Source of the DNA: Butyrivibrio sp. VCD2006 | GTDB lineage: Bacteria > Bacillota > Clostridia > Lachnospirales > Lachnospiraceae | Direction of reading: 5' to 3' | Assembly (NCBI RefSeq): GCF_000423925.1 | Contig: NZ_AUIX01000034.1 | Span: 1-64,000 of the forward strand | DNA length: 64,000 nt | Part shown: piece by piece, positions 24,364-33,253 of the stretch | How positions within the stretch are numbered: the first letter of the stretch is position 1 | How the letters are laid out: each line of letters starts with the position of its first letter | Made by a program: the position numbers and the translations under genes | Notes under the pieces: generated by a model | Seen by the model: only the letters and a program-made list of their open reading frames with translations | Databases searched by the model: none | Told to the model about the DNA's origin: nothing

Positions 24364-25239
24364 TCACCAACAGAGTATGTCACACCCCGTCTCCGTAACC
24401 ACAATCTCGACTTCCCACTGCGCTGAAGGTGAGCCGTCCTCTGTGTAAACCGTCCAGTCATTATCGGCATCCACAAAAATCTTATCTCCGCCCATATTTA
24501 TCATAGGCTCGATCGTAAATACCATGCCCGGAACCATGATCATCTCTGTGCCCGGCTTACTTACAAAGCTGACAAACGGCTCCTCGTGGAACTCATTGCC
24601 GCAACCGTGTCCGCCAATCTCACGAACGACAGTGTAACCATTTTTCAAAGCATGCTGATGTACCGCATTGCCCATATCTCCAAGCGGAGTCCAGGGAATT
24701 ACGTTCTTAACACCGATCTCAACAGCTTCCTTAGTGACATCCACCAGCTTCTTCCAGGCAGGATCAACATCACCTATGCAAAACATTCGAGATGAATCTG
24801 AAAAATATCCATCAAGAATAGTCGAGCAATCTACATTAATAATGTCGCCATCCTGCAAAATATCATCAGGAGACGGAATTCCGTGGCACACCATATCATT
24901 AATGGAAGTGCACACGCTCTTGGGGAAGCCCTCATAATTGAGGGGAGCAGGGATACCGCCCATCTTCCTTGTGACATCAGCGACAATGTCATCAATATCC
25001 TGAGTGGACATTCCCGCCTTTATCTTGTCAGCCACCTCATCGAGGCAGGCCATGTTTATCTTCGCACTTTTCCTGATGCCCTCTAAATCCTTCTCTGTTT
25101 TCAGAAGAGATCTTGAAGGTACGATTTTTCCCTGTCTCTGAAGAGCTATGATCTTATCATCAAAAGCCTCGTGGCAAGCCTTGTACTTCTTGCCGCTGCC
25201 ACACCAACAGAGATCGTTTCTGTCTAATTTCTTATACAT
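24364..25239 (-). CDS. map: Methionine aminopeptidase with N-terminal SEC-C zinc motif
   Basis: Removes the initiator methionine from nascent proteins. Residues 8-24 form a SEC-C motif (NDLCWCGSGKKYKACH: C11, C13, C22, H23), which in relatives aids binding near the ribosome or SecA-type partners. The type I catalytic domain follows, with metal ligands D137, D148, H211, E244 and E276 and the substrate histidine H119 (CHGIPSPDD). It is 291 residues, longer than the plain 250-residue enzyme because of the extension. It is followed by metG on the same strand across the repeat element. Confidence 0.95.
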   Translation of the reverse strand: MYKKLDRNDLCWCGSGKKYKACHEAFDDKIIALQRQGKIVPSRSLLKTEKDLEGIRKSAKINMACLDEVADKIKAGMSTQDIDDIVADVTRKMGGIPAPLNYEGFPKSVCTSINDMVCHGIPSPDDILQDGDIINVDCSTILDGYFSDSSRMFCIGDVDPAWKKLVDVTKEAVEIGVKNVIPWTPLGDMGNAVHQHALKNGYTVVREIGGHGCGNEFHEEPFVSFVSKPGTEMIMVPGMVFTIEPMINMGGDKIFVDADNDWTVYTEDGSPSAQWEVEIVVTETGCDILCW

Positions 25240-25380
25240 TATGATATTCTGACCTTTCTACTCCTACCGACTTAACATTTTTATGAAAACACCTAGTATC
25301 TCTATTTTATGCTAAAAGTCCACCTTTAAGTATGCATTCAAGAGCCCCCGTTGTCAACGAGTCAAATTGCCCATAAAATT

Positions 25381-27000
25381 TCATTTATTCTTGGAAAGTG
25401 CCATTACAACGAACAAATACATGAACGAAGTCGCATACACATGCTGAAAAAAGAAAATTGCACAAGCCATATAACCGGCAAGAGATAGAAGAGCCATTAA
25501 GGAAAGCCTGTCCTGCTCTGCTCTTTTCCACAAAGAAGCAAAGGAAGTGCCAAGAAAAGCCATATACGACAGGCATCCCAATAATCCATTTTCTATAAGG
25601 AAGTTTAAGAACTCATTGTGCGCTACTTTAAGCTTGTACTTCCCGTACATATCAGCAAGAGCCTGGGAAAAATCCGTGAACGAATATATATAGGACTCAA
25701 ATCCGCCCTGGCCCACTCCTACAAGTTTTCTGAAAAACGGTAGCCTCTTAAAGCCTATTGCAGCGCAGCGCCAGTTAAGGCCTCTGTGTGTTCCCCAGTC
25801 ATAATCGAATCTAAGCATGCGGATGTTTGAAAGAAAACCGGCATGTTCAGGAGCGTTTGTGACCAGGATCATGGCTAGTATTATAAGGACTAATGATGCC
25901 AGCAAAATAGTGAGCATGATTCTGAAAGAAGCTGTTAGCATCTCGCATAAACTATCAGCATTGCTAATGACAGCCATGTCTCCATTTTTCGCCAGCGACT
26001 TTCTACTAGCAGCGCCATCCCCACTCTCTTTACTTCGAGAAATCCCCCACAACACTGCAGCCGCCGCTATCACATATATCCCGGCATGCCTTCTAAGCAG
26101 CGAATTCACTGCATCTCCTTCATCAACAAACACGAACAGATCATGAAAAAGTACAAAAACCAAGAGCCAGACCACTTCGGTTACAGCGCCGAACACTATA
26201 AGAAGAGATGAGAATCTTCTTGTCATCTCTCTACTTCTCGCACATACGCCAAACATTATAAAAAGCTCTGTCGCCATGACAGGCAAAATAGTGTCACTTC
26301 CGATAACCCAGGCTCCCATGAAAACCACAGCATTTACCGCAAGAACTATCATCCTGCGAAGATAATCCTCTTCAAATGTATACCATCCCATCACAACTCC
26401 CATAAGGCACGCGATATACATAGTTGCCCAGTTGGTCTGTCCGAGGGTTGAGATAAATCCCGGGTATTTATTTCCCATGTCCAATGGATAAATATCGAAT
26501 CTGTTCAGAATTGTCAGAACACTTGTAAGGCCTGCGCCAAGAGCAGCAAAAGCCCAAATAAAATCATTATCGCGATAGTAATAATACACAAGAAGCGCCG
26601 TCGCAAGAAAAAGAATCTGTGAAAGCAGCCCCATATGCCAGCTACCGTTTCCGACCCATGAAACACCTCTATCCACAGAAAAAACAAACGATACAATATT
26701 GGAAAGAGTATGTAAAAATAGACAGATTATAGGCAGTGCGGGCAATTTTCCGAGATTCTCTGCCTTCCTACAGATAGTCTCAATAACCGCAAACGTTCCG
26801 CCACCGACGATGAAGCCAATCGCTATTCTCTTATATGCCTCATACTTCGCATTTGCTATATCCGCATATCCGTCACGATAATAAAACGGCAGAACCAAAA
26901 GCATCGCAGCAAGAAAAAAGAATGCCACAATCTCTCCGTATCCATGAATAGCCTCCGCAGTTGTCACATTCTTTTTATTCAAATTACTCTTTTCCCCCAT
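25381..27000 (-). CDS. O-antigen ligase/polymerase-like membrane protein
   Basis: A polytopic protein of about 539 residues with roughly 12 hydrophobic segments and the Wzy_C hallmark KVAHNEFLNFLIENGLLG in the last third. This family polymerises or ligates polysaccharide repeat units on the outside of the membrane. The ORF can be extended to 27108, but the first 36 residues are basic and overlap the previous gene; the ATG at 27000 overlaps it by only 17 bp. The ribosome binding site is weak, suggesting translational coupling to the CapD-like gene upstream. Confidence 0.85.
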   Translation of the reverse strand: MGEKSNLNKKNVTTAEAIHGYGEIVAFFFLAAMLLVLPFYYRDGYADIANAKYEAYKRIAIGFIVGGGTFAVIETICRKAENLGKLPALPIICLFLHTLSNIVSFVFSVDRGVSWVGNGSWHMGLLSQILFLATALLVYYYYRDNDFIWAFAALGAGLTSVLTILNRFDIYPLDMGNKYPGFISTLGQTNWATMYIACLMGVVMGWYTFEEDYLRRMIVLAVNAVVFMGAWVIGSDTILPVMATELFIMFGVCARSREMTRRFSSLLIVFGAVTEVVWLLVFVLFHDLFVFVDEGDAVNSLLRRHAGIYVIAAAAVLWGISRSKESGDGAASRKSLAKNGDMAVISNADSLCEMLTASFRIMLTILLASLVLIILAMILVTNAPEHAGFLSNIRMLRFDYDWGTHRGLNWRCAAIGFKRLPFFRKLVGVGQGGFESYIYSFTDFSQALADMYGKYKLKVAHNEFLNFLIENGLLGCLSYMAFLGTSFASLWKRAEQDRLSLMALLSLAGYMACAIFFFQHVYATSFMYLFVVMALSKNK

Positions 27001-28861
27001 CCGGATGATATGTATCAACCACCTTCGCCACAAGAGCCTTGATATCCTTGTCATTCTTCTTGGACGCGGCATCAAGCTCCTCAAGCTGCTTTGAAAACAG
27101 CTCATCATCCATCTCTATTGGCTTACCAATATAAATCATGTTATTGGCAGTCTTCTTTTTACCCTCTTCATCCATGAGAATCTCCTCATACATCTTCTCG
27201 CCGGGACGAAGACCGGTATAAACAATCTTAATATCCACATCAGGCCGAAGTCCTGACAGCTTAATCAGGTTCCTCGCCATATCATCGATTTTCACAGGCT
27301 TTCCCATATCCAGGACAAAAATCTCGCCGCCCTTTGCATAGTAACTTGCCTGAAGCACCAAAGATACAGCCTCAGGAACCGTCATGAAAAATCGAACGAT
27401 ATTTTTATCGGTAACTGTTACAGGACCGCCCTTTGCAATCTGCTCCTTGAAAAGCGGAATAACAGAACCGTTAGAGCCCAGTACATTACCAAATCTTACA
27501 GCAGAAAAAACCGTATCCGGATATTTCCTGTCCATCATCTGAATGATCATCTCACAGATACGCTTAGTAGCGCCCATCAAAGACGTAGGATTGACCGCTT
27601 TATCCGTCGAGATCATAACAAAACGCTTTACGCAGTAATTACCTGCTGCCAGAGCAGTCTTGTACGTACCCATCACATTGTTCTTGACCGCTTCATTCGG
27701 ACTCTTCTCCATAAGAGGCACATGCTTATGCGCAGCCGCATGGAAAATAACATCCGGCTTGTACTCCTTAAGCACACTGCGAACCCTACTGGTATTGCGG
27801 ACAGAACCAATAAGTGCCTGAATATCCAGCTCCGGGTAAGTCCTCTTAAGCTCCTGCTCTATCTGATAAGCATTGTTCTCATAAATATCGAAGATAATAA
27901 GCTGCTTCGGTTCAGCTGCCGCAATCTGCCTGCAAAGCTCGGATCCGATGGAACCGCCTCCACCTGTGACCATAACAACCTTATCTTTAATATATGAAAA
28001 GATCTCGGAATTATTAACCTTGACCTCATCCCTCTCAAGAAGGTCCTCAATGTTAACATCTCTTAGCTTGGAAACACTTACTTCACCTGAAACAATCTGC
28101 AAAAGTCCGGGCACCGTCTGCAGCTTACAGCCGGTATCCTTACATATATTAAGAATCTCTCTTCTGTCCTCTACAGGTGCAGAGGGAATCGCATAGATAA
28201 TCCTGTCAATCTCATATTTCTCGCAGAGCTTAGGAATATCATTTCTACCGCCGCCGATTTTCACCCCCTGAAGGTATCTGCCCCAGGTGGTCTCGTTATC
28301 GTCCACCAGCACTCTCACTTTATAGGTCTTAACAAGCTTCAAATCTGTAAGAAGCTCCCTTGCTGCGTTCCCGGCACCTATGACCATGACATTATCCCGC
28401 TTAACATCTGCCGCAACACCAATATCAAAGAACCGCCCATTACTACCCTTGACAACTCTGTATGAAAACCGGATTCCCAGACAGAGAATCACATTCAGAA
28501 TGATAGCGATGAACAGACAACTCCTGGGGATATTGAAACGATCCACCCTGTTTAGAGCAAACATAACAACAGCCAGCACAAAATAAGCAAGCATCGTGCG
28601 GTAAACCTCCGCCAGAGATGCAAATCGCCATATACTGTGATAAAGCCGGAAAATATAATAAACCGCCACCGTGATCACAACCGCCAGTGGCAATAGATAG
28701 AGAATATTCCCCTTATATAACCCGGGAATCTCCCTATATTTGAAATCAAAACGCACAAGCAGCGCGGTCACATAAGATATGACCACGCTGAGAATATCCG
28801 CCATGAGAATCAAAAGCACGCGCGCATAATAACGCTTCGTGTTCTTATAAAAATTCCCCAT
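26984..28861 (-). CDS. Membrane-bound nucleotide-sugar 4,6-dehydratase (CapD/PglF family)
   Basis: A 625-residue protein with four N-terminal transmembrane helices (about 14-34, 52-70, 88-103, 113-130), a first Rossmann domain (VIGAGNAAREL, 160-170) and a second, catalytic short-chain dehydrogenase domain with GGGGSIGSEL at 300-309. The usual YxxxK is MxxxK (SLMGATKRI), as in WbpM/PglF/CapD. These enzymes convert UDP-GlcNAc to a 4-keto-6-deoxy sugar at the start of bacillosamine- or fucosamine-type synthesis. It is full-length and followed by the polymerase-like gene. Confidence 0.92.
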   Translation of the reverse strand: MGNFYKNTKRYYARVLLILMADILSVVISYVTALLVRFDFKYREIPGLYKGNILYLLPLAVVITVAVYYIFRLYHSIWRFASLAEVYRTMLAYFVLAVVMFALNRVDRFNIPRSCLFIAIILNVILCLGIRFSYRVVKGSNGRFFDIGVAADVKRDNVMVIGAGNAARELLTDLKLVKTYKVRVLVDDNETTWGRYLQGVKIGGGRNDIPKLCEKYEIDRIIYAIPSAPVEDRREILNICKDTGCKLQTVPGLLQIVSGEVSVSKLRDVNIEDLLERDEVKVNNSEIFSYIKDKVVMVTGGGGSIGSELCRQIAAAEPKQLIIFDIYENNAYQIEQELKRTYPELDIQALIGSVRNTSRVRSVLKEYKPDVIFHAAAHKHVPLMEKSPNEAVKNNVMGTYKTALAAGNYCVKRFVMISTDKAVNPTSLMGATKRICEMIIQMMDRKYPDTVFSAVRFGNVLGSNGSVIPLFKEQIAKGGPVTVTDKNIVRFFMTVPEAVSLVLQASYYAKGGEIFVLDMGKPVKIDDMARNLIKLSGLRPDVDIKIVYTGLRPGEKMYEEILMDEEGKKKTANNMIYIGKPIEMDDELFSKQLEELDAASKKNDKDIKALVAKVVDTYHPDGGKE

Positions 28862-28957
28862 ACAAAACTGCTCCCCGCATAAATTCTTCTCTAAGGCAGG
28901 TGTCTTCGACGATCAACAATGTAATCTCCAAGCCCCTAATACGAAAACACCGCTATA

Positions 28958-30163
28958 TCACATTCTACCATCAAGAAACTTTCCTGTCTCCTTGTGATTG
29001 AAGTTAGGAATCATCTCATTGAAAAGATCGATGATCTCTCCTCTCTCCCAGCTGCCGGCAGCCTTCATAGATTCAATCCGGCGCGAAAAGTCATCAAGCT
29101 TTTTGCTATCATAGCTAAGCTCATTCTTGATGATACCGATGGACTCAAATCTATCCATGTCAAGAATCTCGTTATCCGTGTAGAACTCCTCAAAATCCTT
29201 CTCACCGGTGGTATCGCTGTTAAAGAAATACACAGGCCACTTACGCTGAGCCTTGAGCTCCGCAACCCTGTCCCTTGCCTCCTGCTCAGTAGCGCACTGC
29301 ACGGGCTCATACCCAAGATTCTCCAAGTACTTCTCAGCAATACTGCTGAAGGTAACAAGATTAAGTTCCTCATCCAGCTTAGGGAAGTAGATATCTCTGT
29401 TTTCACCGGTAAGGCACGAAAGCAGACACAGTTCACCGGACTCCTTGGGAGTAACAAAATATCTTCTCACATCACAAGGAGCTGCAAGCGGCTGATTTTT
29501 CTCAATTCTTCTATTAAAACCATATAGGAGACTTCCGTCTGAAAATGCCACATTGGCAAATCTTGCAGTAGAAACAGGCATCTCCTCACTTCTGCGATTA
29601 AGAAACATCTCCATTATTCGCTTTGACGCACCCATCATATTCACGGGATTGGCAGCCTTATCAGTAGACACGCAGAAATACTTCTTAGCACCCATCTCAT
29701 ACGCCATCTTCATAGTCACATCAGTATTGAAGATATTCGTGTCAATCATCCTCATTAACGTATATGGATCCTTCTCAGACCTTACATGCTTAAGCGCAGA
29801 TGTATTAAAGATGTAGTCATATCCGCCTATTCTGCCATTTTGCGCATTGATAAACGCCTTGAAAATATCACTTCCACAGTCGAGGGCGAAGGTTGCAAAC
29901 TCACCGCTGCCATAACCCACCGATGATCTGATATCTCTAACAAGCTCAACCATGTTGTTCTCACTTATATCAACAACATGCAAAACCTCGGGATCGCGCC
30001 TGAAAATCTCGCGACAGATAGCAGAACCAATAGTACCTGCGCCGCCTATCACAAGAAATCTCGAACTCTTTATAATCTCTGTAAGCTCACCCTCAAGACG
30101 CGCTATATCGCCTTCAAAAAGAGGCTGAGTACGCCCCACCATTCCTAAAATTTTATCGCTCAT
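28958..30163 (-). CDS. Soluble nucleotide-sugar epimerase/dehydratase (polysaccharide biosynthesis, CapD-like)
   Basis: A 401-residue cytosolic short-chain dehydrogenase of the Polysacc_synt_2 family: VIGGAGTIGSAICREI for NAD(P), STDKAANPVNMMGASKRIME for the active site with MxxxK. It lacks the transmembrane part of the neighbouring CapD protein and carries a longer C-terminal region (residues 260-401) of unknown role. A 4,6-dehydratase or 4-epimerase on a UDP-sugar is likely; the reaction cannot be fixed from the sequence. It is co-directional with the CapD gene, 96 bp apart. Confidence 0.85.
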   Translation of the reverse strand: MSDKILGMVGRTQPLFEGDIARLEGELTEIIKSSRFLVIGGAGTIGSAICREIFRRDPEVLHVVDISENNMVELVRDIRSSVGYGSGEFATFALDCGSDIFKAFINAQNGRIGGYDYIFNTSALKHVRSEKDPYTLMRMIDTNIFNTDVTMKMAYEMGAKKYFCVSTDKAANPVNMMGASKRIMEMFLNRRSEEMPVSTARFANVAFSDGSLLYGFNRRIEKNQPLAAPCDVRRYFVTPKESGELCLLSCLTGENRDIYFPKLDEELNLVTFSSIAEKYLENLGYEPVQCATEQEARDRVAELKAQRKWPVYFFNSDTTGEKDFEEFYTDNEILDMDRFESIGIIKNELSYDSKKLDDFSRRIESMKAAGSWERGEIIDLFNEMIPNFNHKETGKFLDGRM

Positions 30164-30267
30164 TTTATCAATCCCTTCTAATGATATTTTTATTGTATAT
30201 CATTCACTTCGATTAATCTTTGTAAAATGGCAATTAGTAAATTATTCTTCGTCTAAATCTGGCCCTG

Positions 30268-31878
30268 TCAGTGTGTGAGATAATACTGTGCATAATCTGT
30301 CAGGGAATATGAGTCTACGCGGTATAGTATGTCCGCAATGCTTCTAAAATAAATATAGAGATAAAGTCCGCATATTGTCAGATACGCAAGCCTTCTCCTG
30401 TTTTTATTAAAAACAAGGATGATGAACAAATATAGGAGCCAACTTATAATTCCAAAGATTATGAGTGCTGATGGCAAATTCGAGATCACATCTCTGGTGA
30501 GCTTAACTCCTGTCATATCAAAGCAGATATTCATTGACATGATGGAATGGACATAGCTGTCAACTCCTGACATCACAGGTGCAATTACAAGAGCAAAGAA
30601 AATCGTCAATGCAGCAAATATAGATGCTGACAAGGGAGTTAGCAGTTTATTCTTTCTATCTGCCGAATCGATAGTTTCTGTATCTTGAGATATCCTTGCA
30701 AGTGCATAAAAACCTATGAAAAGCATAATAGGAAGCGTGCTCTCAAGATATCTACCAAAAACAAGATGGTCGCTTCGTTCTACTGCTGTTCCATACCAGT
30801 AACCATAAGCCGTTTCAAAAAAGAATAATAAGCCAAGCAGAAATGATCCAAAGTAAAATATGCTTCCCAGTAGGCAAATATTTTGCAGCTTTGGTGAAAA
30901 GAACCCTTTCTTTTTCAGACCGAATCCGCACATAGCACATACTACAAGGCCTAGAAGCGTTATCCCTATGCCGGATGCCGCGCTATTGAATAACCATCCC
31001 ATTATTGATTTTAATAGGACCGGAAGCCCTTTAGCCGAAAACATTTTACGGTAGATTTCTAAGTCAAAAAAGGATGAAAGAAGGTTATACTTAAGGAGCT
31101 CTCCTCTGTACACATATAGCTTTAACCATGCATTAAATACCCTGTCGAGAATCAGTGCCAAAGCGAGGTTGATGATAAACATTACCGGATGGATTAGTTG
31201 TACTCTTCTACTTATTCTAAAAATGATAAGAAAAAGTACTGTCCCAAGAACTATAACTATTCCGCGCTGGTGACACATAAATGCGTATACACTGACCCAT
31301 GCAAGTAATGCGCTAAGAAGTCTCTGCTTATTTAAAAGCCTCCCCTTAGGTTCATCGGATTCAGATGAACTGACATTCTGTAAGGCAGCTACTATCCCTT
31401 CAAGTTCCATGACAGTCAAAATAATCAACCAGGGAATAAGAAAAAGCACCGGCTCAGCCCAGGTAAGCTTGGCATATAGCAGCGTCCCCGGCATACACCC
31501 CGTTATAAGGGATATGAAAACCGCATCCTCATTTGCCATTTTCAGGTGCTTTGTACTCAGCTTATATATAATGACAGGAATAAATGCAGTAACAATGCTA
31601 TTTGCCATTAGAAGAAACTTATAACGAATAGCAGGATTCTTTATTAGCAAAAATATTGGAAGGAAATAAATAGTCTGCCCATATTTATAGAAGAACCCCT
31701 TTTCAACCAAGATATCTCCCCAGTCATGCCCGGTTAGATAAGCTGCAGCTCCCATGGTTCCAAGCGCATCCTCCACCTGCGGAGCAGACAGAAAAAAAGC
31801 TGGAATAGTCGAGAGGGCAAATGCAATGATATAAAGATAAAGAATTATATTTGAATTATTAGATTTTGTTTTTATCAC
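30268..31878 (-). CDS. Polytopic membrane protein, GT-C glycosyltransferase-like
   Basis: A 536-residue protein with about 12-13 hydrophobic segments. Near the N-terminus there is a large first loop with acidic residues (SAPQVEDALGTMGAAAYLTGHDW), the arrangement of GT-C fold lipid-linked glycosyltransferases, and later a conserved CHQRGI motif. It shares this pattern with the protein at 58289-60145 (VHQRAI), so both belong to one local family. The substrate is unknown; a role in the surface polysaccharide made by the surrounding genes is inferred. Confidence 0.7.
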   Translation of the reverse strand: MIKTKSNNSNIILYLYIIAFALSTIPAFFLSAPQVEDALGTMGAAAYLTGHDWGDILVEKGFFYKYGQTIYFLPIFLLIKNPAIRYKFLLMANSIVTAFIPVIIYKLSTKHLKMANEDAVFISLITGCMPGTLLYAKLTWAEPVLFLIPWLIILTVMELEGIVAALQNVSSSESDEPKGRLLNKQRLLSALLAWVSVYAFMCHQRGIVIVLGTVLFLIIFRISRRVQLIHPVMFIINLALALILDRVFNAWLKLYVYRGELLKYNLLSSFFDLEIYRKMFSAKGLPVLLKSIMGWLFNSAASGIGITLLGLVVCAMCGFGLKKKGFFSPKLQNICLLGSIFYFGSFLLGLLFFFETAYGYWYGTAVERSDHLVFGRYLESTLPIMLFIGFYALARISQDTETIDSADRKNKLLTPLSASIFAALTIFFALVIAPVMSGVDSYVHSIMSMNICFDMTGVKLTRDVISNLPSALIIFGIISWLLYLFIILVFNKNRRRLAYLTICGLYLYIYFRSIADILYRVDSYSLTDYAQYYLTH

Positions 31879-31896
31879 TATACTCCTTCATTCAGA

Positions 31897-32478
31897 TCAC
31901 TTCTTAAGTATTTCCTCTGCCATCTTAACTGCTTCTTCCCATGACAAATCAAGCTTCTCTTTCATAAGATACTCAGCTAGACTTTTAACGTCTTCATTTT
32001 TAGCACATGTCTTTCCCTTCTCAATACCTTTTTCTTCTATCTCATCCAGAACGTTACACATACTTACACGCTCCCTTCCCTTTACTTGCTCATATGTTTC
32101 AACAAACCTGTTATCATCAGTCAAAGCGCTCATCAAACTTAACATCTCCTGAACAAGTAATACTGCCTTATTCCACCACTTCTCATAGCTATAGTATAAC
32201 ACAAGGGATACTAGCGGATAGCGTTTATTCTTAGCTGAAGGTCGTAACTGCGCCCAGTATCCTGCTCCATCGTAATTGATAACCCTGATAGGCATATCAT
32301 CATCCACATCCGTCTGGTTCTCGAATCCTACTGCCGCCAATCTGATATGACTATTATTCCAATACTTGAGTACATCTCGTTCCTGACTTCGCACCTTACC
32401 ATGCGCGGTATAATTACTATACGGAGTTGCCTCTGAAAGCGACTCTGGAACAATAACCTCTTCTCCATCGGATAACAT
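31897..32478 (-). pseudogene. Rpn/PD-(D/E)XK-type transposase remnant
   Basis: A 193-residue product related to the Rpn family of recombination-promoting nucleases (AVGFENQTDVDDDMPIRVINYDGAGYWAQLR, YPLVSLVLYYS, then the tail MCNVLDEIEEKGIEKGK). The usual 25 or so N-terminal residues are absent, and the segment between YSYEKWW and MLSLMSALTDDNRF is much shorter than in full-length relatives, indicating an internal deletion. No ribosome binding site precedes the ATG, which starts right after the 32484-32524 hairpin. Most likely inactive and cut at its 5' end by the neighbouring cassette. Confidence 0.7.
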
Positions 32479-32483
32479 ATTGA

Positions 32484-32524
32484 AAAGGTCGCAACCCCTA
32501 ACATATTAGAGCATTGCGACCTTT
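32484..32524 (-). terminator. Terminator of the TOPRIM/ATPase pair
   Basis: Perfect 11-bp arms AAAGGTCGCAA (32484-32494) and TTGCGACCTTT (32514-32524). It lies 3 bp beyond the TOPRIM gene stop codon. The plus side is T-rich (TATTTTAT), the minus side TTCAATATG, so it may act in both directions. Confidence 0.65.
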
Positions 32525-32527
32525 ATT

Positions 32528-33238
32528 TTATAGCAAATCATCTGGCCTAGGATGCTGTATGAAGTATACATGAAGATTAGTATGCCTCTCTATAGAATGC
32601 AAATCCTCCTTGATATAACTCCAAGAACCAGATAAGGAGTCCGGAGTGCCATTTACGACATCAGCCTTTAGAAAATCAATAAATTTCTCTTCTTTGCCAA
32701 TGAATCTTTCATAAAAAGCATCGGCATAATCCTGTTTCTTATCTGCATCAAGATTGCGTTCGTTGTATAGGGCATGATCAAGATTGCATGACAAAAAATA
32801 CATTTCATAGGGCAGACCTTTTATATCCTTCATGGACAAAAGAAAGCTTATGATTCCTGACTTCTTATTATTTCGTTCTTTAACTTTTTCAATATCTTTA
32901 CAATGAATGCCATCATCCTGATAAACAAATCGGTAAGTCTCCCCTTCAAAAATGGTTGAATCAGGAATAAATGTTCCGTCAGTATCAAAGATCTGTACCA
33001 CTTGAAAAATGTCACTTTTTTGAAGCTTCTGATCTTTTATAAACCTGTCTATAACATCGTATATTCTATCTTCAACGTTTTTCGTATCAACATCTGGATC
33101 ACTTGATATATCACCATTTGTGAATTTGAAAACAATGTTTTTAGATCTTCTGTAAATCTTCTTAAAAATTTTTTCGAGGGCTGTCTTATCCGATGGACCC
33201 TCGACAATAAACAAAACAGTTTTCTTTGCTTCTCCCAT
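32528..33238 (-). CDS. TOPRIM-type protein, RloB/AbiLii-like
   Basis: A 236-residue protein with a TOPRIM-like nuclease core: the first acidic residue E13 in LFIVEGPSD and the D85-x-D87 pair in QIFDTDG. A conserved region with YFLSCNLDHALYNERN follows. This is the pattern of RloB and AbiLii proteins, which accompany an AAA ATPase in abortive-infection pairs such as AbiL of Lactococcus. It is encoded 15 bp after the ATPase gene, in one operon. The nuclease or primase activity is inferred. A DUF4435-type protein is the main alternative. Confidence 0.72.
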   Translation of the reverse strand: MGEAKKTVLFIVEGPSDKTALEKIFKKIYRRSKNIVFKFTNGDISSDPDVDTKNVEDRIYDVIDRFIKDQKLQKSDIFQVVQIFDTDGTFIPDSTIFEGETYRFVYQDDGIHCKDIEKVKERNNKKSGIISFLLSMKDIKGLPYEMYFLSCNLDHALYNERNLDADKKQDYADAFYERFIGKEEKFIDFLKADVVNGTPDSLSGSWSYIKEDLHSIERHTNLHVYFIQHPRPDDLL

Positions 33239-33253
33239 TTCGAAACCTCCCTA

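Noticed and set aside
32300..32330. GGTTCTCGAATCC, like a tRNA T-arm
   Set aside because: No acceptor or anticodon arms nearby; it codes for GFENQTD in the Rpn remnant. No tRNA or rRNA gene was found in the window.
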